NCBI GenBank assembly: GCA_022791075.1
Contig: JAAVYL010000086.1
Coordinates: 1-49,157, forward strand
Direction of reading: 5' to 3'
Origin: Lawsonibacter sp.
GTDB taxonomy: Bacteria; Bacillota; Clostridia; Oscillospirales; Oscillospiraceae
Length of the DNA stretch: 49,157 nt
Shown piece by piece: positions 1 to 9,145 of this stretch. Made by a program: the position numbers and the translations under genes. Within the stretch, counting starts at the first letter, position 1. Every line of letters begins with the position of its first letter. The notes beneath the pieces were generated by a model, which searched no databases, was not told the origin of the DNA, and was given only the letters and a program-made list of their open reading frames with translations.

Positions 1-1
1 C

Positions 2-1438
2 CTGATCGGTGAGAACGGGGCGGGCAATTCCACTTTGATGAAAGTGCTGACGGGGACCTACCCCGCAGGCAGCTACACCGGCGAGATCTACTACGAGGGC
101 AAGCTGTGCCAGTTCAAGACCCAGAAGGACAGCGAGGCCCTAGGCATTGTCATCATCCACCAGGAGCTGGCCCTGATCCCCCTGCTTTCCATTGGTGAGA
201 ACATGTTCCTGGGCAACGAGATCAAAAATTCCATGGGTTACATCGACTGGGACAAGACCTTCAGCGAGGCCGAACGCCACATGCGTCAGGTGGGGCTGAA
301 CGAGTCGGCCCAGACCCTTGTTAAGGATATCGGCACCGGCAAGCAGCAGCTGGTGGAGATTGCAAAGGCTTTTTCCAAAAAGGTGAAGCTGCTTATTCTG
401 GATGAGCCCACCTCCTCTCTCAACGACGAGGACGCCAAAATGCTGCTGGACCTTCTGATAGAGTTCAAAAAGGAGGGGCTCACCTCCATCATTATCACCC
501 ACAAGCTCAACGAGATTATCTACTGCGCCGACAAGGCCACCATTATCCGGGACGGCACCTGCATTGAAACCCTGGTAAAAGGGGTGGACGAGTTCAGCGA
601 GGACCGGATTATCAAGGGCATGGTGGGCCGGTCTATGGAGGACCGCTACCCCGCCCGGGATCACAACGTCCAGAACGAGGTCAACCTGGAGGTGAAGGAC
701 TGGACGGTCCACCATCCCCTGTACCCGGAACGGGTGGTGGATGACCATGTCTCCTTCTACATCCGCAAGGGTGAGGTGGTAGGCTTTTCCGGCCTTCAGG
801 GCGCGGGACGCACCGAGCTGGCCATGTCCATCTTCGGCCGCAGCTACGGCACAGGCATTACCGGCGAGCTGTACATAGAGGGCCGGAAGGTGGACCTGAA
901 ATCCCCCCAGGGCGCCATCCGTCAGGGACTGGCCTACGTTACCGAGGACCGGAAAACCAATGGTCTGATTCTGGGGGAGTCCATCCGCTTCAACACCACC
1001 CTGGCCCGGCTGGATAAGGTGTGCAAGGGCGGCGTCATCGACATCGACATGGAGGTCGGGGTGGCTGAACAGATGACGAAGGATATGGGCACCAAAACCC
1101 CCACGATTGAGCAAAGCGTGGGCAACCTGTCCGGCGGCAACCAGCAGAAGGCCCTGCTGGGCAAGTGGATGTTCACCGAGCCCGAGATCCTCATTATGGA
1201 TGAGCCAACCCGTGGCATCGACGTGGGCGCGAAGTATGAAATTTACTGCCTCATCAACGAGATGGTGGCCCAGGGCAAGTCGGTGATGATGATCTCCTCC
1301 GAGCTGCCTGAACTGCTGGGGATGTGCGACCGCATTTATGTGATGAATGAGGGTCGCCTGCTGGCTGAGCTTGATGCCAAGGACGCCACCCAGGAGGCCA
1401 TCATGAGCTACATCATCCGCGACACCGCCAAGGCGTAA
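2..1438 (+). CDS. mmsA: Multiple-monosaccharide ABC transporter ATP-binding protein (MmsA/GguA type), 5' truncated by window edge
   Basis: Tandem-NBD ATPase that would power uptake of aldoses through the permease encoded just downstream. The frame is open from base 2, so the true start lies outside the window; the first residues seen are already in the Walker A loop. NBD1 has the Q-loop region [17 protein letters not shown], a signature-like [12 protein letters not shown] and Walker [15 protein letters not shown]2 has the degenerate P-loop GLQGAGRTE usual in this family, the signature NLSGGNQQK and Walker [13 protein letters not shown]. The GSYTGEI and FLGNEI stretches match the GguA/MmsA branch better than RbsA. 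Oddity: the NBD1 Walker A reads GENGAGNST, with Asn (AAT, 26-28) where Lys is expected. It ends 17 bp before the permease start. Family call is firm; the exact sugar is unknown, with the neighbouring xylulokinase pointing to a pentose. Confidence 0.9.
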   Translation: MIGENGAGNSTLMKVLTGTYPAGSYTGEIYYEGKLCQFKTQKDSEALGIVIIHQELALIPLLSIGENMFLGNEIKNSMGYIDWDKTFSEAERHMRQVGLNESAQTLVKDIGTGKQQLVEIAKAFSKKVKLLILDEPTSSLNDEDAKMLLDLLIEFKKEGLTSIIITHKLNEIIYCADKATIIRDGTCIETLVKGVDEFSEDRIIKGMVGRSMEDRYPARDHNVQNEVNLEVKDWTVHHPLYPERVVDDHVSFYIRKGEVVGFSGLQGAGRTELAMSIFGRSYGTGITGELYIEGRKVDLKSPQGAIRQGLAYVTEDRKTNGLILGESIRFNTTLARLDKVCKGGVIDIDMEVGVAEQMTKDMGTKTPTIEQSVGNLSGGNQQKALLGKWMFTEPEILIMDEPTRGIDVGAKYEIYCLINEMVAQGKSVMMISSELPELLGMCDRIYVMNEGRLLAELDAKDATQEAIMSYIIRDTAKA

Positions 1439-1455
1439 CAAGGGAGGGTAAGAAT

Positions 1456-2637
1456 ATGACTGAGAGTAAAAAAAGCTTTGATCTGGTAAAGTTTTTGACC
1501 AAATACGCCATGGTGATTGCCCTGGTCGTGGTCTTTATCCTGTTTGCAGTTCTGACCAAAGGGATGATGGTGCAGCCCCAGAACATGTCCAACCTGCTGC
1601 TCCAGCAGGGCTACGTGCTGGTGCTGGCCTGCGGTATGCTGCTGTGCATCCTCACAGGCGGCAACATCGACCTGTCCGTGGGCTCGGTAATCTGCATGGT
1701 GGGCGGCATCGCCGCTGTGATGGTGACCAACATGCACCTGCCCGCCATTCCCGTCATTTTGCTGTGCCTGGTCATCGGCCTGCTGGTGGGTGTGTGGCAG
1801 GGCTATTGGATTGGCTATGTGCGGATTCCTCCCTTCATCACCACTTTGGGCGGCATGTTCATCTTCCGCGGCCTGGGCCGCATGGTGCTGGACAGCAAGA
1901 CCGTGGCCATCCAGGACCCCACCTTCCTGAACATCTTCACCGCGTACATCAAGATTCCCGGCCTGGACGACGGCAAGCTGAAGCTCTCCCCCATCATCCT
2001 GGGCGCTGCCGTCGCGGCCTATGTGATTTTCAGCACCGCCAAGAACCGCCGGGACCGGGCCAGGAAGGGCTACCGCCAGAACAGCGCCCTGGCCGACTTT
2101 GCCAAGTCCGGCATCATCGCCGCTCTGATTCTGTGGTACTGCTGGATGCTCAGCCAGTACCGCGGCATCTCCGTCATGCTGCTGTGGGTGGTGGCGGTCT
2201 GCCTGATCTATAACTTTATCACCGCCAAGACCGCCTTCGGCCGGTACTTCTACGCCGTGGGCGGCAACGAGAAGGCAACCAAGCTCTCCGGCATCAACAC
2301 CGACAAGATCTACTTCATCGCCTACGCCAATATGGGCCTGCTGGCCGGTCTGTGCGGCCTGCTGGTGGCCGCCCGCATCGGCTCCGTGGACGGCAACACC
2401 GGCACCTCCTATGAGATGGACGCCATCGGCTCCTGCTTTATCGGCGGCGCCTCCGCCTACGGCGGCAGCGGCACCGTGGGCGGCGTGGTCATCGGCGCCC
2501 TGCTCCTGGGCGTGATCAATATGGGCATGTCCATCATGGGCCTGCCTGACGCCTGGAAGTATGTTATCAAGGGCGGCGTTCTGCTCGTTGCCGTCATCTT
2601 CGACGTGGTCACCAGCCGCAAGTCCGGCGTTAAGTAA
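1456..2637 (+). CDS. mmsB: Multiple-monosaccharide ABC transporter permease (MmsB/GguB, XylH-like)
   Basis: Inner-membrane permease of 393 residues, the usual length for XylH/GguB, with many hydrophobic segments (first around residues 18-38). The BPD_transp_2 landmarks are present: GGNIDLSVGSV near residue 72, FITTLGGMFIFRGLGRMV around 127-144, and AFGRYFYAVGGNEKATKLSG near 262. The start ATG at 1456 follows AAGGGAGGG in the gap after the ATPase gene. It is followed at once by xylulokinase, whose ribosome binding site overlaps this stop codon, so the genes are co-transcribed. A periplasmic-type sugar-binding protein is expected upstream of the window. It would work with the ATPase to import a monosaccharide. 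D-xylose is inferred from the next gene only. Confidence 0.92.
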   Translation: MTESKKSFDLVKFLTKYAMVIALVVVFILFAVLTKGMMVQPQNMSNLLLQQGYVLVLACGMLLCILTGGNIDLSVGSVICMVGGIAAVMVTNMHLPAIPVILLCLVIGLLVGVWQGYWIGYVRIPPFITTLGGMFIFRGLGRMVLDSKTVAIQDPTFLNIFTAYIKIPGLDDGKLKLSPIILGAAVAAYVIFSTAKNRRDRARKGYRQNSALADFAKSGIIAALILWYCWMLSQYRGISVMLLWVVAVCLIYNFITAKTAFGRYFYAVGGNEKATKLSGINTDKIYFIAYANMGLLAGLCGLLVAARIGSVDGNTGTSYEMDAIGSCFIGGASAYGGSGTVGGVVIGALLLGVINMGMSIMGLPDAWKYVIKGGVLLVAVIFDVVTSRKSGVK

Positions 2638-2647
2638 GGAGCGTGCT

Positions 2648-4126
2648 ATGCTGTATATCGGAATTGACCTTGGTACCTCGGCCGTCAAGCTGCTGCTGAT
2701 GGACGGGGCGGGCAGCATCAAAAATATTGTTTCCAAAGAGTACCCGCTGGAGTTCCCCCAGCCCGGCTGGAGCCAGCAGAGCCCCGAGGACTGGAGAGAC
2801 GCTGTTCTGGGGGGAATCCCGGAGCTGCTCCAGGGCTTCGACGCCTCTCAGGTGGCGGGCATCGGCTCCGGCGGCCAGATGCACGGCCTGGTGGTGCTGG
2901 ATAAGGAGGATAACGTCATCCGTCCCGCCATCCTGTGGAACGACGGCCGCACGGCAAAGCAGGTGGACTACCTCAACGGTGTGATTGGCAAGGAGAAGCT
3001 GTCCCGGCTGACCGCGAATATCGCCTTTGCCGGCTTCACCGCGCCCAAGCTGCTGTGGATGAAGGAAAACGAGCCTGAGCTTTTTGCCAGGATTGATAAA
3101 ATCATGCTCCCCAAGGACTATATCAACTATGTGCTCACCGGCGTCCACTGCACCGACCTCTCGGACGCCAGCGGGATGCTTCTGCTGGACGTGGAGCACA
3201 GGTGCTGGTCGAAGGAGATGCTGGAGACCTGCGGCGTCTCCGAGGGCCAGATGCCCAGGCTCTTTGAGAGCTATGAGAAGGTGGGCGTCCTGCTTCCCGG
3301 CGTAGCCCGACAGCTGGGCCTGCCTGAAGACGTGGCGGTCTGCGCCGGGGCGGGGGACAATGCCGCCGCCGCCGTGGGCACCGGCACCGTGGGCGAGGGG
3401 GCGTGCAACATCTCCCTTGGCACCTCGGGCACCATCTTTATCTCCAGCGAAAAATTTGGCGTTGATCCGAACAACGCCCTCCATGCGTTTGCTCACGCTG
3501 ACGGACATTACCATCTCATGGGCTGTATGCTCTCCGCCGCCAGCTGCAACAAGTGGCTGATGGAGGATATTTTCCAGACCCAGGACTACGCCGGAGAGCA
3601 GAAGGATATCACCCCCGGCAGGCTGGGGAACAACCGGGTCTTCTTCCTGCCCTACCTCATGGGGGAGCGATCCCCCATCAACGACACCAACGCCCGGGGC
3701 ACCTTCGTGGGCATGACCATGGACACCTCCCGCTCCGATCTGACCCAGGCGGTGCTGGAGGGGGTGGCTTTCGCCATCCGGGACAGCTTTGAGGTAGCTA
3801 AGGCCCTGGGAATTGACATCCGGCGCAGTAAAATCTGCGGCGGCGGAGCCAAGAGCCCTCTGTGGAAAACCATCATGGCCAACGTGCTGAACATTCAGCT
3901 GGACATCCCCGCGTCGGAGCAGGGGCCCGGCATGGGCGGAGCGATGCTTGCCATGGTGGCCTGCGGACTGTATCCCACCGTGGCCGACGCCTGCGCCAGG
4001 CTGGTCTGCACCGCTGAGACGGTCTCCCCCGACCCCGAGCTGGCCGCCCGGTATGAGCGCCGCTACCAGCAGTTCAGGGCCCTCTATCCCGCGCTGAAGA
4101 CTGTGTTTGCCGGGCTGAACGGGTGA
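2648..4126 (+). CDS. xylB: Xylulokinase (FGGY family carbohydrate kinase)
   Basis: Phosphorylates D-xylulose to xylulose 5-phosphate for the pentose phosphate pathway. The product is 492 residues, the normal XylB size. The N-terminal actin-like ATP site starts GIDLGTSAVKLLL (residues 4-16). The substrate motif GQMHG lies near residue 78, the catalytic Asp is D237 in AGAGDNAAAAVG, and the C-terminal half has the FGGY-type GGGAKSPLW. I chose ATG 2648 over an upstream in-frame start at 2561 because AAGGAG (2636-2641) sits just before it and the upstream residues overlap the permease. Xylose isomerase is not in the window. The adjacent sugar importer gives a consistent uptake-to-phosphorylation order. 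Other FGGY kinases (ribulokinase, gluconokinase) are less likely given the GQMHG motif. Confidence 0.9.
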   Translation: MLYIGIDLGTSAVKLLLMDGAGSIKNIVSKEYPLEFPQPGWSQQSPEDWRDAVLGGIPELLQGFDASQVAGIGSGGQMHGLVVLDKEDNVIRPAILWNDGRTAKQVDYLNGVIGKEKLSRLTANIAFAGFTAPKLLWMKENEPELFARIDKIMLPKDYINYVLTGVHCTDLSDASGMLLLDVEHRCWSKEMLETCGVSEGQMPRLFESYEKVGVLLPGVARQLGLPEDVAVCAGAGDNAAAAVGTGTVGEGACNISLGTSGTIFISSEKFGVDPNNALHAFAHADGHYHLMGCMLSAASCNKWLMEDIFQTQDYAGEQKDITPGRLGNNRVFFLPYLMGERSPINDTNARGTFVGMTMDTSRSDLTQAVLEGVAFAIRDSFEVAKALGIDIRRSKICGGGAKSPLWKTIMANVLNIQLDIPASEQGPGMGGAMLAMVACGLYPTVADACARLVCTAETVSPDPELAARYERRYQQFRALYPALKTVFAGLNG

Positions 4127-4131
4127 GCATT

Positions 4132-4404
4132 ATGGCAAAAAAACGCTACCACATGGTCCGGAAGCAGCAGGCCGACGTGCGGGCTGTGCTGCGGGGGCTG
4201 ATATCCTGCTACCTGCTTTATCTGGGATTCCGGCTGGTATCCCAGGAGGGGAGCACCCCCCTCTTCTATCTGGCCGGCGGGGTGTTTGGCGCGTGTGCCG
4301 CCGCGTTTGGGTGGTTTACCTGGAGGCGGTACCGGACTGATCTCAGGGGCGCGGAGCTCACCCCCGAGGAGGAGGCGGAGCTGCGCCGGGAGCGGGAGCT
4401 ATGA
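4132..4404 (+). CDS. Small two-helix membrane protein, function unknown
   Basis: Ninety residues: a basic N-terminus (MAKKRYHMVRKQQ), two predicted membrane segments (about residues 20-37 and 46-63), then a charged, Glu/Arg-rich tail. I do not recognise the family. ATG 4132 is preferred; an in-frame GTG at 4123 overlaps the xylB stop codon. The stop overlaps the next gene (ATGA at 4401-4404), so translation is probably coupled. Its place after xylB may only reflect read-through from the sugar operon. Confidence 0.7.
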   Translation: MAKKRYHMVRKQQADVRAVLRGLISCYLLYLGFRLVSQEGSTPLFYLAGGVFGACAAAFGWFTWRRYRTDLRGAELTPEEEAELRREREL

Positions 4405-4868
4405 GGCGGACACGCTGGCCTGAGCTGACGGTCCGGCTGCTTCTGCTGCTGGCCGGGCTGACCATTGCCCACCTGGGCGTAACCCTGTTTTTGAAATCCA
4501 ATCTGGGCTCGGATCCCTTCAACGTGCTGGTGCAGGGCCTCTACTGGGCCCTGCCCTGGCGGCTGCTGGCCCTGGTGGCCGGGTGTGTTATCCTGGCCTT
4601 CGGCATGACCATTGTCATCCGTTCCGAGGCGGGAACCGGTCCCAATGACCTGGTGGCTGTGGTCCTCAGCGACAGGCTGAAAAAACCCTTCGGCCCGGTC
4701 AGGGTGGGGGTGGACCTGTGCTTTGCTCTGACCGGCTGGGTGCTGGGAGGGGTGGCCGGTGTGGGCACCGTTGTGTGCGCCGGACTGGTCGGGCCCTGCG
4801 CTCAGGTGTTCCTCCCTGTCAGCGGCAGGCTGTGCAATGCCTGCCTGGACAGGATAAGGCGGGGGTGA
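4401..4868 (+). CDS. YczE/YitT-like integral membrane protein
   Basis: A 155-residue, almost wholly hydrophobic protein with about four membrane helices. The segments FLKSNLGSDPFNVLVQGL and IRSEAGTGPNDLVAVVL, two related loops each after a helix, are the duplicated signature of the YczE/YyaS/YitT membrane family. The role of that family is not settled. It is shorter than the roughly 200 residues I expect, and the C-terminus ends soon after the fourth helix. The start overlaps the previous stop by four bases. It is followed by an inverted repeat at 4947-4982. Confidence 0.75.
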   Translation: MRRTRWPELTVRLLLLLAGLTIAHLGVTLFLKSNLGSDPFNVLVQGLYWALPWRLLALVAGCVILAFGMTIVIRSEAGTGPNDLVAVVLSDRLKKPFGPVRVGVDLCFALTGWVLGGVAGVGTVVCAGLVGPCAQVFLPVSGRLCNACLDRIRRG

Positions 4869-4946
4869 GCGCCGCCGGCGCCAGCGAGAGACAGAAGCTT
4901 TTATGCCGGCCTTTTTGGTAATACCTGCTTACAGTTGGAGGAAAGG

Positions 4947-4982
4947 CGAGGGACTCTGGACGTGACGCTCCGGAGTCCCTCG
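4947..4982. terminator. 14-bp inverted repeat, probable transcription end or attenuator
   Basis: Arms 4947-4960 and 4969-4982 pair over 14 bp with one G-U pair around an 8-base loop. No T-tract follows, so it is a stable hairpin but only a possible terminator for the sugar operon. Confidence 0.45.
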
Positions 4983-5053
4983 GTCCATATCAGCGGGTTT
5001 GCGCTTACGGATTGTATTGACTTTGGAATATTCAGCATAGGGAGGCGTTTGAA

Positions 5054-6610
5054 ATGACAGAGAAGAAACAGAGAACAGGCTCCAGATACTATGCGCAGTA
5101 TATCTGTGCTGTTCCGGAGCAGCGGGCCAAGCCGTCCAAAGCCCTGAAGCCCTTTGAAGGGCTGCACGGGATGATTGAGCTGACCGGGGAGCAGATTACC
5201 CCCGCCCTGGTGGACGCCCTGGCCCAGATGGTAAAAAACGGGAACATATATAACCTCTACCTGACGCCCTTTCCGCCCGCCGCCGCTCCGGCCTGTAATG
5301 ACCCGCTTCGCCACCGGATGGCCACTCAGTTTATCCATGCGGAGTATACCCACGGATGCGGCGCGTTGATTTTTAACCGGGAAAGGTCCGTCGCATTCTA
5401 CCGGCGGCTGGACCAGTATATTCTGAACAAGCCGGTCTATCTTAAGACGGAAGATGAGCCTCCGGCTCACCCGCCCCTCATCTTTGAGACCCCGCAGGCG
5501 GCAGGAGAGGCCCTGCGCAATCTGATTCTGACAGGCTCGCCGGAAGGGGGCGCCGCCCCCGCTGCTGAGCCCTCTGCCGGACAGCGGGGGGTGGACCCCA
5601 GTCTGCTGTATTGGATTGGGGCGAGCCTGGGACACATTCCCCAGCACGAGGAGGAGCTGGCGCAGGTTCAGGGGCTGAACGCATCCCTGTACACCCTGGG
5701 CTACCCCGTGTTCCCCGGCTGGTTGACCCCGGAGCCGGGGAACTGGTCGCTGCTCGGGGACCTTCCAAATCTGAAGAGCCTGTTCATGCCCCCGCTGCGT
5801 CTGGAGGATTACTCCTTCTTCCGCCGCTGCTCCGGTCTGACGCGGCTGGACCTGTCCCGGACCAGCCTGAGTGACGGCGCTGTGCTGGAGAATCTGCCCA
5901 ACCTGACCTACCTGTCTCTGCCGGCGTCGGAGTTTCAGGACTTCTCCTTCCTGCTGCACTGTCCCAAGCTGGAGATTCTGGATCTGAGCCGGACCAATTT
6001 CCGGGACTGCGCTCTGCTGTCCCAAATGCCGGAGCTGAAGCTGGTCACCCTGCCTGCCCGGCGGCAGCTCCTCCGCCTGGAGGTGCTGGACAGCCTGTAC
6101 CTCCAGGCCAAAACCGTGGAGGACCGGGTTCGGGGAGAGGCAGTGAGTCCCTTCGAGCTCATAGAGCCCGGCGAGGCGGAGGAGGGCTGGCAGGACAGGA
6201 AGCCGCCCTACAAGGTGCTGCATATTGAAAGGAACAACAAGACCCGGGAAGGGGCGGAGATTACTCCCGACTATGTGAAGGGGCTGGTGAAGCAGGTCCG
6301 CCAAGGCAATGAGGGGGAGCTGTATCTCTCTCTCAACCCCTTTGGGGAGGAGGAGTTTATGGAGGTGGATGTGGCTGAGGGCTGGGCCGCGCTGGGCTAT
6401 GAGGACACAGAGGCGGGGGTGTGGTATACAATCTACAACCCGGAGTATGCGGGGGTGGAGGAGGACGCCCCGCCCCTGGCAGGGGGACAGTCCCCCATCC
6501 CCATGATGCACGCCATCCAGGACCTAGAGCTGGCTGCGGTGTGTGTGGAGTATTTTATCAAGCAGGGGAAGCTGTACCCCGGCGCGCACTGGGCCAAATA
6601 TTATAACTGA
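5054..6610 (+). CDS. Leucine-rich-repeat protein with duplicated flanking domain, function unknown
   Basis: A 518-residue protein with no signal peptide or membrane segment, so probably cytoplasmic. Residues about 225-360 form short leucine-rich repeats (LKSLFMP, LTRLDLSRTSL, LTYLSLPASEF, LEILDLSRTNF). The LRR block is flanked by two related segments: ITPALVDALAQMVKNGN-IYNLYL (residues 48-70) and ITPDYVKGLVKQVRQGN-EGELYL (about 402-425), so a domain appears duplicated on either side. The C-terminal part (GWAALGYEDTEAGVWYTIYN) is acidic and aromatic. The start ATG has GGGAGG upstream. The gene stands alone and converges on the MFS gene. I do not recognise a named family; a protein-interaction role is inferred from the LRRs only. 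Confidence 0.8.
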   Translation: MTEKKQRTGSRYYAQYICAVPEQRAKPSKALKPFEGLHGMIELTGEQITPALVDALAQMVKNGNIYNLYLTPFPPAAAPACNDPLRHRMATQFIHAEYTHGCGALIFNRERSVAFYRRLDQYILNKPVYLKTEDEPPAHPPLIFETPQAAGEALRNLILTGSPEGGAAPAAEPSAGQRGVDPSLLYWIGASLGHIPQHEEELAQVQGLNASLYTLGYPVFPGWLTPEPGNWSLLGDLPNLKSLFMPPLRLEDYSFFRRCSGLTRLDLSRTSLSDGAVLENLPNLTYLSLPASEFQDFSFLLHCPKLEILDLSRTNFRDCALLSQMPELKLVTLPARRQLLRLEVLDSLYLQAKTVEDRVRGEAVSPFELIEPGEAEEGWQDRKPPYKVLHIERNNKTREGAEITPDYVKGLVKQVRQGNEGELYLSLNPFGEEEFMEVDVAEGWAALGYEDTEAGVWYTIYNPEYAGVEEDAPPLAGGQSPIPMMHAIQDLELAAVCVEYFIKQGKLYPGAHWAKYYN

Positions 6611-6641
6611 CGGCCGGGAAGGGGCGGAAAAGATGCCGAAT

Positions 6642-7826
6642 TCATTTTTTGCCCCTTTTTCTGGAAAATATGAAGAGTGCCAGCAGCAGGGCGGCGGGGA
6701 AAATCAGCCCGACGCCCATGCCGGCGCGGATGTTGTCGCCCGTATGCTGGGTCACCTGCCCGACAACGCCAGGGCCAATGCTGCCGCCTAAATCACCTGC
6801 CATGGCAAGCAGTGCAAACATAGTGGTTCCGCCCGCCGGAAACTCCCTGGAGGAAATGCTGATGGTTCCCGGCCACATAATCCCGACGGAAAAGCCGCAG
6901 ACAATACAGCCAATCAGTCCCGGCAGCGGGTTTGCGGACAAGGAGACGAGAAGGTAGCATATCACACACAGTATTCCTGAGCCGGTCATGAACCTTGTCA
7001 GTTCTATCCTGTCTCCATACCTGCCGAAGATCACGCGGCTTATCCCCATAGTAATAGCAAACATGCAGGGTCCCGCCAAATCTCCCACTGTTTTGGACAA
7101 TCCGAGCGCCGCCTCCGCATAAGCCGATGCCCACTGGGCCATAGCCAGCTCTGATGCGCCTGAGCAGACCATCAGGCAGACAGCCAGCCAGAACAGAGGG
7201 CGCTGCAGCAAGCTTCTTATGTCCATGCTCTCCCCCTCATCGACCAGATACTCGATGGGACAGGTTGCGAAATTGTAGATATTTACCGCGGGAATAAGCG
7301 CCCACAGCAGAGCCAGCCATTTCCAGCTGTCCGTTCCAAAGACTGCAAAGAATAATGTGGAGATCAAAATGGTTCCGACCGCGCCCCAGCAGTAGAAGGA
7401 GTGGAGCAGACTCATGGTTGCCTCTTTCCGTTCAAACGGACATGCCTCTATAATTGGACTGCAGAGTACCTCGATCAATCCGCTGCCTGTTGCATAGACG
7501 ATAACGCTGAAAAGGATTCCCCCAAAGGGGTTGGGCAGAAGGTCCGGCAGCAGAGCCAGCCCGGCCAGCCCGGCGGCGGAGCATATTTCTGAGGCTACAA
7601 TACATATCCTGTATCCGATTTTGTCCACAAATTTTGCGCAGAACAAATCCACCAGAAGCTGTGTGGAGAAAAAACAGGTGGATATCAGGGCGATATTTCC
7701 CAAGGGAATGTGGTAATTGCTGTGGAATGTTAAAAACAGCAGCGGCACAAAGTTTGCAGTAATTGCCTGTGTGATGAGTCCCAGATAACAGGCGATTTTT
7801 GTTTTTCGATAGTTGGGCATAACCAT
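6642..7826 (-). CDS. MFS transporter
   Basis: A 394-residue, 12-helix major facilitator. The protein starts MVMPNYRKTK followed by helix 1 with QAITANFVPLLFL. The helix 2-3 loop carries KFVDKIGYR, equivalent to the MFS A-motif, and its repeat GRYGDRIELTRF appears after helix 8. It ends in a basic FSRKRGKK tail. The start is supported by AAGGAG six bases upstream. It is divergent from an AraC-type activator across 182 bp that include a palindrome (7923-7938), so the substrate is probably the AraC ligand; neither can be named. The layout resembles fucose/sugar permease-type MFS proteins, but I cannot fix a substrate. Confidence 0.85.
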   Translation of the reverse strand: MVMPNYRKTKIACYLGLITQAITANFVPLLFLTFHSNYHIPLGNIALISTCFFSTQLLVDLFCAKFVDKIGYRICIVASEICSAAGLAGLALLPDLLPNPFGGILFSVIVYATGSGLIEVLCSPIIEACPFERKEATMSLLHSFYCWGAVGTILISTLFFAVFGTDSWKWLALLWALIPAVNIYNFATCPIEYLVDEGESMDIRSLLQRPLFWLAVCLMVCSGASELAMAQWASAYAEAALGLSKTVGDLAGPCMFAITMGISRVIFGRYGDRIELTRFMTGSGILCVICYLLVSLSANPLPGLIGCIVCGFSVGIMWPGTISISSREFPAGGTTMFALLAMAGDLGGSIGPGVVGQVTQHTGDNIRAGMGVGLIFPAALLLALFIFSRKRGKK

Positions 7827-7922
7827 CCGCAGCTCCTTTATGTTCCCATCTGCCGGTTATTATGCTTCGCGGCAGGCACCGCCCGCAGACAGAAAGATAT
7901 CCTGGATTCCGTTTCTGATTTC

Positions 7923-7938
7923 TGGTATGATAATACCA
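7923..7938. promoter_or_regulatory. Palindromic operator candidate between MFS and AraC genes
   Basis: TGGTAT-GATA-ATACCA is a perfect 6-bp inverted repeat in the divergent intergenic region. Read on the minus strand it contains TATTAT, a possible -10 element for the MFS gene, so a protein bound here could control that promoter. Confidence 0.45.
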
Positions 7939-8008
7939 CGAAGCCGGTGAAGGAGTTAGAAGTAAATCCACAAATAAATGCAATAAAATCACCAGAAGGG
8001 GGGATTGC

Positions 8009-8923
8009 ATGGCGCTGCGTGTATGCGGGCCGGTTACGACGGACCGGCAGGGGCGGGAGCTGATCGAGCACGGCACCGCGCTGTTTCCCGTGGCCTGCTA
8101 CCATGACAGGCTCAGTGAGACAGCCGTCCCGTGGCACTGGCATGACGAGATGGAGATCCTGGTGGTTGAAAGCGGAAGGACACGTGTTTCCGTCAATGGA
8201 ACGGACTGCCTGGTGGCGCAGGGAGAGGGCTTTTTTATCAACGCCGGAGCCCTGCACGGGGCCTGGCCTGAGGGGGAGGACGTCTGCTGCGTGCGCTCCA
8301 TTGTGTTCCACCCCCGGCTGGTGGGGGGCAGCGTGGACAGCATCCTCTGGCAGAAATACCTGGAGCCCCTGCTCTGTGACCCGTGCCGCCCCTGGGTCCA
8401 TTTCCCCAACGCGCAGGAATGGGAGGCAGAGGCGTCAAGGGCCATTCAGGAGGCCTGGCAGGCCGGAGTGTCCGAGGGGGAGGGCTTTGAGTTTGAGGTG
8501 CGGGAACAGCTGTCCCGACTCATTTTTCTCCTGGCAAAGCACTGCCCCGGGACAGAAAAAAGACCCTCGGAGAAGGCTCTGAGGGAGGGGGAGCGGGTCA
8601 AGGCTATGCTCCAGTATATCCAGGAGCACTATCATGAGGAGCTGACCCTTGCCAAAATTGCGGCGAGTGCTGCCGTGAGCGAAAACGAGTGCCTGCGGTG
8701 CTTTCGGAGCATGATCGGCAGTACGCCGCTCCAGTATGTCAAGCATGTGCGCATTCAGAGGGCGGCAGAGCTGCTGGCAGCTACAGACCGGAGGATTTCT
8801 GACATTGGGGCGGAGTGCGGCTTCCAGGAGATGAGCTATTTTGCCAAAACCTTCCGGGAGCTGAAGGGATGCACGCCCGGGGCGTTTCGGAGGTGCAGCC
8901 CGCAGCCCGCGGATGGAGCCTGA
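8009..8923 (+). CDS. AraC family transcriptional regulator with N-terminal cupin domain
   Basis: A 304-residue regulator. Residues about 35-110 form a cupin-like sensing domain (PWHWHDEMEILVVESGRTRV, then GEGFFINAGALHG). The C-terminal 100 residues are an AraC/XylS double helix-turn-helix: LTLAKIAASAAVSENECLRCFR, then ISDIGAECGFQEMSYFAKTFRE and the end motif GCTPGAFRR. ATG 8009 follows AAGGGGGGA. It is transcribed away from the MFS gene and probably controls it. A 13-bp perfect hairpin (8977-9005) follows the gene. Confidence 0.92.
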   Translation: MALRVCGPVTTDRQGRELIEHGTALFPVACYHDRLSETAVPWHWHDEMEILVVESGRTRVSVNGTDCLVAQGEGFFINAGALHGAWPEGEDVCCVRSIVFHPRLVGGSVDSILWQKYLEPLLCDPCRPWVHFPNAQEWEAEASRAIQEAWQAGVSEGEGFEFEVREQLSRLIFLLAKHCPGTEKRPSEKALREGERVKAMLQYIQEHYHEELTLAKIAASAAVSENECLRCFRSMIGSTPLQYVKHVRIQRAAELLAATDRRISDIGAECGFQEMSYFAKTFRELKGCTPGAFRRCSPQPADGA

Positions 8924-8976
8924 GTCTTCCATGTTTTCTGTTCTGACAGACGGGAGTGCCCTTTTCGCAGGTTTGA

Positions 8977-9005
8977 TGCAGGGGCGGCCACAGGCCGCCC
9001 CTGCA
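8977..9005. terminator. Perfect 13-bp GC-rich hairpin after the AraC gene
   Basis: Arms TGCAGGGGCGGCC (8977-8989) and GGCCGCCCCTGCA (8993-9005) around a 3-base loop. No T-run follows on either strand. It may stop transcription or protect a 3' end. Confidence 0.5.
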
Positions 9006-9069
9006 GAAAGATCAAGGGAAATCAATCGAGATAAAATGCGCAGGCAGGCCTCCCCGACAGACCTTTATA

Positions 9070-9099
9070 TTGACGTAGTTGGCAGGTACGTGGTATGAT
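9070..9099 (+). promoter_or_regulatory. Sigma-A promoter of the hybrid kinase gene
   Basis: TTGACG (9070-9075), an 18-base spacer and TATGAT (9094-9099) are near consensus. The -10 box overlaps the first in-frame ATG codons (9095, 9098), which puts the transcription start near 9106 and argues that translation begins further downstream. Confidence 0.6.
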
Positions 9100-9145
9100 G
9101 ACAGGGAGCAGCCGTTTGTATGGCTGTGATGGGAAAGCGGTCCGT

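Noticed and set aside
1408-2736. 442-codon minus-strand frame opposite the sugar permease
   Set aside because: His/Gly/Ala-rich shadow with no domain; the + strand permease is clear.
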